Source: a bacterium BMS3Abin14
GTDB taxonomy: Bacteria; BMS3Abin14
Reading direction: 5' to 3'
Assembly: GCA_002897695.1 (NCBI GenBank)
Contig: BDTG01000031.1
Span: 1-19,743, forward strand
Length of the DNA stretch: 19,743 nt
Under the pieces are notes generated by a model. That model ran no database searches. It was not told the origin of the DNA and saw only the letters and a list, made by a program, of their open reading frames with translations. Made by a program: the position numbers and the translations under genes. Shown piece by piece: positions 15,511 through 19,743 of the stretch (position 1 is the stretch's first letter; each line of letters starts with the position of its first letter).

Positions 15511-15621
15511 ACTGAGATGGGGGTGAAACCGGGCGGAAGCGATCCCGTGGTGGCCGTAGGGCACCGTTAAGACCTTTTCAGCTTCCGTCTTCGTTCTTCG
15601 AACTTTGCCGCGACAGGCCGC

Positions 15622-15665
15622 ACGAGATTGCCGCGATCACGCCGTTGGCGTGACTCGCAATGACA
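15622..15665 (-). repeat. GTCATTGCGAG...GCAATCTCG dispersed repeat
   Basis: On the minus strand this begins TGTCATTGCGAG and ends GCAATCTCGTG. An inner perfect hairpin TCACGCC-GTT-GGCGTGA lies at 15637-15653. I recall this end-pair as a common intergenic repeat in many Gram-negative genomes. Partial copies of the GTCATCGCGA end occur at 15387-15396 and 17978-17989. Confidence 0.6.
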
Positions 15666-15753
15666 GGAACGGTGCTTCGCCTCCGATGTTTGCCTTATCC
15701 CCCCCATCCCCTTCATCCCTGTGAAATCAAGCCTTTGCATCTGGTTTTCCCCT

Positions 15754-15774
15754 CTGGACACTGGACTCTGGACT
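15754..15774. repeat. Inverted heptamer array CTGGACW x3 downstream of arnC
   Basis: CTGGACA, CTGGACT, CTGGACT in exact 7-bp phase, 15 bases beyond the arnC stop. The unit is the reverse complement of the AGTCCAG unit at 15323-15350, so the repeat island is bounded by inverted arrays. Confidence 0.8.
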
Positions 15775-15789
15775 GCTCTACGGGTCCTT

Positions 15790-16761
15790 TCACCCCTCCC
15801 TGTCCCTTACGACCACCTTCTCCACGAAATACCGGGGACGGGCCCGGACGTCCGAGTAGATACGACCGATATACTCTCCCAGCAGCCCCATCCCGATAAA
15901 TTGCGCTCCTATGAAGATGAAAAGGAGCGCGAACAGGGTAAAGACGCCGCCCACCGCCCACTCGGAGCCGTAAAGAAGCCGCATCACGAGGAGGAAGAGG
16001 CCGAACCCCATCCCCAGCATGGAAATGATCCCCCCGAGTATACTGAGGAGCCGGAGGGGGAAGGTGGTCATGCTGGTCAACAGGTCAAACTGCAGGCTCA
16101 CGAGCCTCCAGAAGCTGTATTTCGAGTCGCCTGCCGACCGGCTTTCATGGACGACCGGGACCTCCGTGGTCAGACGGGCGAAGGTGTTGGCAAGGATGGG
16201 GATGAACGTGCTGCGTTCCGTGCAAAGCAGCATGGCGTCCACTATGTGGCGCCGGTAGGCCCGAAGCATGCACCCGTAGTCGTGCATGTCCACACCCGTG
16301 GACACGCGGACGACCCTGTTCACCATGAAAGAGGCGGCCTTCCTGAAGAGGGTGTCCTTGCGATTTATCCTTACGGTGCCGACGACGTCGAACCCTTCGT
16401 CCATTTTCGCGACGAGTTTGGGAATCTCCTCGGGTGGGTTCTGAAGGTCGGCGTCGAGAGTGACAATGATCTCTCCACGGGATTTTTCCAGCCCCGCCAT
16501 CACCGCCGCGTGCTGACCGTAGTTCCTGTTCAGAAGAACCCCGACCACCTCCCCGTGGGTGTCCATCTCTCCCTGGGTGTCCCGGGCGGCCCTGGTTATG
16601 ATGTCCCGGGATGAATCCATGCTGCCGTCGTCCACCAGGATGATCTCGAAAGGCTTTCCAATGCCCCGGCAGGCTTCCAGACAGCGCCGGACAAGTTCAT
16701 CAAGGTTGTCCTCCTCGTTGAACACAGGGATGACGATGGAGATGGCAATGGCGTTATCCAT
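15790..16761 (-). CDS. arnC: Undecaprenyl-phosphate 4-deoxy-4-formamido-L-arabinose transferase
   Basis: A 323-residue GT2 family glycosyltransferase that moves L-Ara4FN from UDP to undecaprenyl phosphate on the cytoplasmic face of the inner membrane. The N-terminal GT-A domain shows [11 protein letters not shown] (10-20), VDDGSMDSS (43-51), [13 protein letters not shown] (78-90) and the metal-binding DAD (103-105) in [14 protein letters not shown]. Two membrane segments follow (about 236-262 and 271-295) and then the ArnC-like tail [21 protein letters not shown]. Length and motifs match E. coli ArnC (322 residues). The start overlaps the arnB end by 8 bases, with GAGGA about 6 bases upstream, so it is translationally coupled to arnB. 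Downstream, the operon order is broken only by the repeat island before arnA. Confidence 0.96.
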   Translation of the reverse strand: MDNAIAISIVIPVFNEEDNLDELVRRCLEACRGIGKPFEIILVDDGSMDSSRDIITRAARDTQGEMDTHGEVVGVLLNRNYGQHAAVMAGLEKSRGEIIVTLDADLQNPPEEIPKLVAKMDEGFDVVGTVRINRKDTLFRKAASFMVNRVVRVSTGVDMHDYGCMLRAYRRHIVDAMLLCTERSTFIPILANTFARLTTEVPVVHESRSAGDSKYSFWRLVSLQFDLLTSMTTFPLRLLSILGGIISMLGMGFGLFLLVMRLLYGSEWAVGGVFTLFALLFIFIGAQFIGMGLLGEYIGRIYSDVRARPRYFVEKVVVRDREG

Positions 16762-17923
16762 TGGGCTTCCTCAGAACGTCCTTGACGGCCGCGACGACGT
16801 CGTCAACATCGTCCATGGTCATCCCGGGAAAGAGGGGAAGGGAACATATGCGCTCCGAGTTCCATTCGGTGTTGGGCAGGGAGGCCCGGGAGATGTCCCT
16901 GGCCTCCCTGTAGTACCGGTGAAGGTGCACGGCCAGGAAGTGGAGGCCGGTGCCGATGTTGCGTCTTTTTAACCTGTCCATGAGATCGTCGCGGCTGATC
17001 CCGGCCTTTTCCGTGTCCAGGCGCACGATGAAAAGATGCCGGGAATGACGCATGGGATAGGGGGGATCGGAAACGGGAATGATCTCCTCGATCTCCTCAA
17101 GGCGCTCCCGGTAGCTCGCCGCCAGTACGGCCCTCTTCCGGTTGAACTCATCCACCCGCTCCAACTGGCCGATTCCAATGGCCGCGCTGATATCGGTCAT
17201 GTTGTACTTGTACCCCGGTTCGAGCACCTCGGCCCTGGGGGAACGGCCCCAGGTTCCACGGTCCTGCCGGTCATAGGCGTCGGATCCCAGACCGTGGAAT
17301 TTCAGGCGACGAATCCGGTCAAGGAGCTCCGGGTCGTCCGAGCAGAGCATCCCTCCCTCGCCGGTGGTAATGTTCTTGATGGGATGAAAGGAGAAGATGG
17401 TTGTCCCCCTGCGGCCGATGCGTTCGCCCCGATATTCCGTTCCCACGGCATGGGCGGCGTCCTCGATGAGGTGCAGGCCATGGGTTTCCGAAAGCCTGCG
17501 GACTGGGTCCATGTCGACCGGGGCCCCGGCGAAATGGACGGGTATGATCAGCCTGGTTCGTTCGCTCAACCGCTCCTCGATGGCATCGGCGGTGACCATG
17601 AGGGTATCCTTGTCGATATCGGCGAAGACCGGGGTGGCTCCGGCGAGGACGATGAGGTTCACGGTGGAGACCCAGGTCATGGACGGGGTGATGACCTCGT
17701 CGCCGGGGCCTATGCCCAACGCCCTGAGGGCAAGGTGCATTCCTCCTGTGCCCGAGGCGAGGGCGACGGCTCCCCGTGAGCCTGTGTACTCGCGAAAGCG
17801 CTCCTCGAAGAGGGCGTTCTTCGGCCCGGTGGTGATCCAGCCGGATCGCAGGACATCGGCCACCGCCGCGATCTCGTGTTCGGAGATGTCCGGCCTTGAA
17901 AATGGAAGAAATTCAGATCTCAA
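16754..17923 (-). CDS. arnB: UDP-4-amino-4-deoxy-L-arabinose--oxoglutarate aminotransferase
   Basis: A 389-residue PLP enzyme of the DegT/DnrJ/EryC1 family that aminates UDP-4-keto-arabinose using glutamate as donor, so it also consumes the product of the nitrogen module in region 1. The PLP lysine is Lys183 in [10 protein letters not shown] (177-186), with Asp155 in [16 protein letters not shown] (3-11), [10 protein letters not shown] (27-36), [10 protein letters not shown] and [18 protein letters not shown] match E. coli ArnB closely. The start is a TTG (17921-17923): the encoded [11 protein letters not shown] aligns with the E. coli N-terminus, and an in-frame TGA lies two codons upstream, so no longer form is possible. 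The weak start and weak AAGGCG ribosome site suggest modest initiation. It is first of the minus-strand arn series and divergent from the wzi-like gene. Confidence 0.96.
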   Translation of the reverse strand: MRSEFLPFSRPDISEHEIAAVADVLRSGWITTGPKNALFEERFREYTGSRGAVALASGTGGMHLALRALGIGPGDEVITPSMTWVSTVNLIVLAGATPVFADIDKDTLMVTADAIEERLSERTRLIIPVHFAGAPVDMDPVRRLSETHGLHLIEDAAHAVGTEYRGERIGRRGTTIFSFHPIKNITTGEGGMLCSDDPELLDRIRRLKFHGLGSDAYDRQDRGTWGRSPRAEVLEPGYKYNMTDISAAIGIGQLERVDEFNRKRAVLAASYRERLEEIEEIIPVSDPPYPMRHSRHLFIVRLDTEKAGISRDDLMDRLKRRNIGTGLHFLAVHLHRYYREARDISRASLPNTEWNSERICSLPLFPGMTMDDVDDVVAAVKDVLRKPNG

Positions 17924-17958
17924 TAATCACCGCGCCTTTCGCTCTTCGAGCCAAGGTT

Positions 17959-17972
17959 AGTCCAAAGTCCAA
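17959..17972. repeat. Heptamer pair AGTCCAA x2 upstream of arnB
   Basis: Two AGTCCAA units with exact 7-bp phase, in the same orientation as the arrays before arnA and gdh, 35 bases upstream of the arnB start. A GTCATCGCGAGC repeat end follows at 17978-17989. Confidence 0.65.
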
Positions 17973-18063
17973 AGGTTGTCATCGCGAGCCGATGATCATG
18001 CGACGCGATCCCAAGCGGAAGCTGATCACTTGCGACGCGGCAAGCTGGGGTCTGGATCTAAAC

Positions 18064-18091
18064 CACAAACCTCAAACCTCAAACCTCAGAC
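18064..18091. repeat. Heptamer array CTCAAAC x4
   Basis: CACAAAC, CTCAAAC, CTCAAAC, CTCAGAC in exact 7-bp phase. The unit differs from AGTCCAG, but the period is the same as in the other arrays of the window, so the phase rather than the exact bases is shared. Confidence 0.8.
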
Positions 18092-18177
18092 CTGTCTTGG
18101 AAATATAACGCAATTGTCTGCACTAACTCAAGGAAGTTGTAAAGCGGGGTGCTGCGAAGAGACGGCAAAGTGCTCTG

Positions 18178-18199
18178 ACACCGGACTTACACCGGACTT
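18178..18199 (+). promoter_or_regulatory. Exact 11-bp tandem duplication, candidate operator of the wzi-like gene
   Basis: ACACCGGACTT occurs twice with no spacer (18178-18188 and 18189-18199), 62 bases before the start codon. An 11-bp direct repeat places both half-sites on one DNA face, the pattern bound by many OmpR-family response regulators. No known consensus is matched, so this is a candidate only. Confidence 0.35.
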
Positions 18200-18261
18200 T
18201 TGTGATGAGATAACGGGTTCCAGGTTCTGGACATGAGTTTCATTAACTAATATAAGGACCC

Positions 18262-19653
18262 ATGACCTTCAGGCACGGGTTCCGGACAATTGTATTCGCC
18301 TCGGTTCTGATCACACTGGTGCACCTGCCGGGCGTCCTTGCCTCCGATATTCCTCTGGATTCCCCTCTATACCCCGTGCTGGACCGGTACTGGTCCGAGG
18401 GCAGGCTCGACGGTTATCGTCCTGACCAGAGGCCCATCTCTTTTCGTGAGGCAAAAGACCTACTGGATTCCCTGGACCGTCCCGTGATCCTGGAAAATCT
18501 CATCCCCAACGGGAATATATCCCTTACACCCCGCCTCGGCTGGGAAGGTGGCGACAAGGGGTTCGTACCAGACAACCGCTCAGGTATCCCCGTGTCGGGC
18601 GGTCTCGTGGCGGGCGCGGAGTTTATCCTGAATGTTCATCCGTTCTCCCTTTTCGCCGACGGGAGGCTTCCCCTGACCGGTAGTGGGGATCGGTTTTTCA
18701 AAGAAGCTTACGGGCAATTCCGCTGGGGCAAACTCCAGTTCACCGTAGGCAAGGAGAACATGTGGTGGGGACCGGGCAGGAGGGGAAGCCTCCTTCTGAC
18801 CGACAACGCCGAGCCCCGCAAGATATTCCGCCTGGACAACTACCCGGATTTTACACTGCCCGGTTTTCTTAAACATCTCGGCGGTGTCCGCGTCTCCTTC
18901 TTTTTGTCGCGCCTCGACGACGACCGCCCCGGTTTTGTCCCTGACCCTGTCATGGGGGGGCTGAAGATCGGCTTTTCACCCAATCCGAACCTCATCTTCT
19001 CACTGAACCGCACCTTCCTTTTCGGCGGGGAGGGGAGGGACGAGGATTTTGGCGCCTTTCTCGATGTCCTGCTGGGCCGGCCGGGCAGCGAATCGGCTTC
19101 GGCCGCTCAGAACGTCATCGGCAACCAGATAGCCGGCTTCTCAGTCATCTGGAGGGCACTGGCCGATGCCCAGCCGTTTACCCTTTACGTGGATGGCGCC
19201 GGAGAGGACGCCGCCGGATGGACACCGTCCAAGTGGGCCTTCCTGGGGGGTATCTACCTCCCGCGCATCGGACAATCGGAGATGTTCGATGTGCGCCTCG
19301 AGGCGGCTTCCACCGATCTGGGCTACTCCGGCTGGTACACGCATGAGGATTACCCTTACACCTACAGGGGCCGTCTCATGGGGCATCCCATGGGCGGGGG
19401 CGCCGAGGACCTTTATCTCGAGCTGGGGGTCTACCCGGTCCCGGCTTCCAGGTTGGCACTCACTGTCGCGAGGACGAGGGAAACAGACCCGGGTGGAGGG
19501 CACGACACCCTCATGACATTGGGGCTGAAGGGCGACCTTTGGACCTCCGCGCGGACCGTCACCTGGCAGTGGGTCAGGAAGGACAGGGAAGGTCCCGCCG
19601 CGGTTCCGGATGAGGGGGATCTTTATTCGGTGACGGTGAAGTTCAGGTTGTAG
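18262..19653 (+). CDS. Outer-membrane Wzi-like capsule assembly protein
   Basis: A 463-residue secreted protein. A signal peptide (1-27, cleavage after VLA) is followed by a short helical region, DSPLYPVLDRYWSEGRLDGY (33-52), then a beta-rich body ending in hydrophobic SVTVKFRL, typical of an outer-membrane barrel. The segment VGKENMWWGPGRRGSLLLT (162-180) followed by DNAEP resembles the WG-P-x-x-x-G-S-L-L signature of the Wzi family, whose E. coli member binds group 1 capsule at the cell surface. The ATG at 18262 has AAGGA (18254-18258) close upstream. It is divergent from the arn cluster, and no capsule polymerase or export gene is in view, so the polysaccharide it would bind is unknown. 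It could instead be a general OM barrel with this fold. Family assignment is fairly sure, function less so. Confidence 0.8.
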   Translation: MTFRHGFRTIVFASVLITLVHLPGVLASDIPLDSPLYPVLDRYWSEGRLDGYRPDQRPISFREAKDLLDSLDRPVILENLIPNGNISLTPRLGWEGGDKGFVPDNRSGIPVSGGLVAGAEFILNVHPFSLFADGRLPLTGSGDRFFKEAYGQFRWGKLQFTVGKENMWWGPGRRGSLLLTDNAEPRKIFRLDNYPDFTLPGFLKHLGGVRVSFFLSRLDDDRPGFVPDPVMGGLKIGFSPNPNLIFSLNRTFLFGGEGRDEDFGAFLDVLLGRPGSESASAAQNVIGNQIAGFSVIWRALADAQPFTLYVDGAGEDAAGWTPSKWAFLGGIYLPRIGQSEMFDVRLEAASTDLGYSGWYTHEDYPYTYRGRLMGHPMGGGAEDLYLELGVYPVPASRLALTVARTRETDPGGGHDTLMTLGLKGDLWTSARTVTWQWVRKDREGPAAVPDEGDLYSVTVKFRL

Positions 19654-19743
19654 ACCGGTCAGGAGTGTGAGATGTGTCCTTTCCCATGGCATTGAAACAA
19701 AGTAGCATCCCACATTGGATGAAAAGACTAAGCAAAGACATAA
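19654..19743 (+). other. Window end downstream of the wzi-like gene
   Basis: No terminator was seen in the 90 bases after the stop codon. An ATG at 19719 opens a frame (M-K-R-L-S-K-D-I) that runs off the window and might be the next gene, but no clear ribosome site precedes it. Confidence 0.25.

Larger units (their letters stand above)
15300..15789. other. Intergenic repeat island between arnC and arnA
   Basis: These 490 bases have no credible gene. From left to right they hold a heptamer array AGTCCAG x4 (15323-15350), a GTCATCGCGA core (15387-15396), two C5/G5 palindromes with G-rich tails (about 15425-15460 and 15490-15535), a full GTCATTGCGAG-type repeat on the minus strand (15622-15665), and an inverted heptamer array CTGGACW x3 (15754-15774). 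The two arrays are inverted relative to each other and lie 23 bases from the arnA start and 15 bases from the arnC stop, so the island fills almost the whole gap. A promoter for arnA is possible but none is evident. Confidence 0.75.
17924..18261. promoter_or_regulatory. Divergent intergenic region between arnB and the wzi-like gene
   Basis: A 338-base gap without a gene. It holds AGTCCAA x2 (17959-17972, 35 bases upstream of arnB), GTCATCGCGAGC (17978-17989), a heptamer array CWCARAC x4 (18064-18091) and an exact 11-bp tandem duplication (18178-18199) in front of the wzi-like gene. It should contain promoters for both directions. A weak TTACAC-N16-GATAAC pair (18187-18214) could serve the plus-strand gene, with the duplication overlapping its -35. 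No arnB promoter was convincing. Confidence 0.5.

Noticed and set aside
15300-15789. CRISPR array in the repeat island
   Set aside because: The 7-bp tandem units and palindromes are not separated by unique spacers of uniform length, and no cas gene is near.
15721-16614. Long plus-strand open frame antisense to arnC
   Set aside because: It lies opposite a strongly conserved gene, has His/Glu/Pro-rich shadow composition and no family-like motif.
18110-18220. Possible riboswitch (c-di-GMP GEMM-like GAAGAGACGGCAAAG)
   Set aside because: The resemblance is limited to a few bases around GACGGCAAAG; the paired elements and receptor of GEMM are missing.
19671-19694. Seven-codon frame with good AGGAG after the wzi-like gene
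   Set aside because: Too short to support as a leader peptide without downstream sequence.

Overview
The window reads as a chromosomal segment of a GC-rich, Gram-negative, didermic bacterium with a lipid A-containing outer membrane. An uncultured lineage of the former Deltaproteobacteria is my best guess. The reasons are an archaeal-type split glutamate synthase (a layout I associate from memory with archaea, Thermotogae and anaerobic Deltaproteobacteria), a sigma-54 promoter, enterobacterial-like arn genes, and heavy seeding of intergenic regions with short dispersed repeats. The taxonomic call is inference. No rRNA, tRNA, CRISPR array, transposase or phage gene is visible.

Region 1 (about 426-7522, plus strand) is nitrogen assimilation. 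A four-cluster polyferredoxin and an FAD/NAD(P)H oxidoreductase are followed by a glutamate synthase split into three proteins: a class II glutaminase, an FMN/Fe-S synthase with an added two-cluster ferredoxin domain, and a GXGXG beta-helix protein. The three synthase cistrons are abutted or overlapping. The ferredoxin and flavoprotein probably replace the usual GltD subunit as electron source. A separate ammonium transporter gene follows behind a near-consensus sigma-54 promoter. No glnK gene is present beside it. Convergent to it, on the minus strand, lies a 1002-residue NAD-dependent glutamate dehydrogenase (7596-10604), so glutamate synthesis, ammonium import and glutamate breakdown sit side by side.

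Region 2 (10697-17923, minus strand) is a complete cytoplasmic Arn route in enterobacterial order (arnB-arnC-arnA-arnD-arnT). It makes undecaprenyl-phosphate-4-amino-4-deoxy-L-arabinose and transfers the sugar to lipid A. arnE/arnF (flippase) and ugd are not in the window. The cluster is split between arnC and arnA by a 490-bp island of intergenic repeats.

Region 3 (18262-19653, plus strand) is a divergently oriented outer-membrane barrel protein of the Wzi capsule-assembly type, which extends the envelope theme.

The least ordinary content is non-coding. There are 7-bp-period tandem arrays at most boundaries of the arn block (three lie 23-35 nt upstream of a start codon in the same orientation), C5/G5 palindromes, two copies of a hairpin repeat that begin on a stop codon, a copy of a GTCATTGCGAG-type repeat, and an exact 11-bp tandem duplication in front of the wzi-like gene. 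I found no convincing wholly new protein system. The composite glutamate synthase electron module and the positioned heptamer arrays are the best leads.
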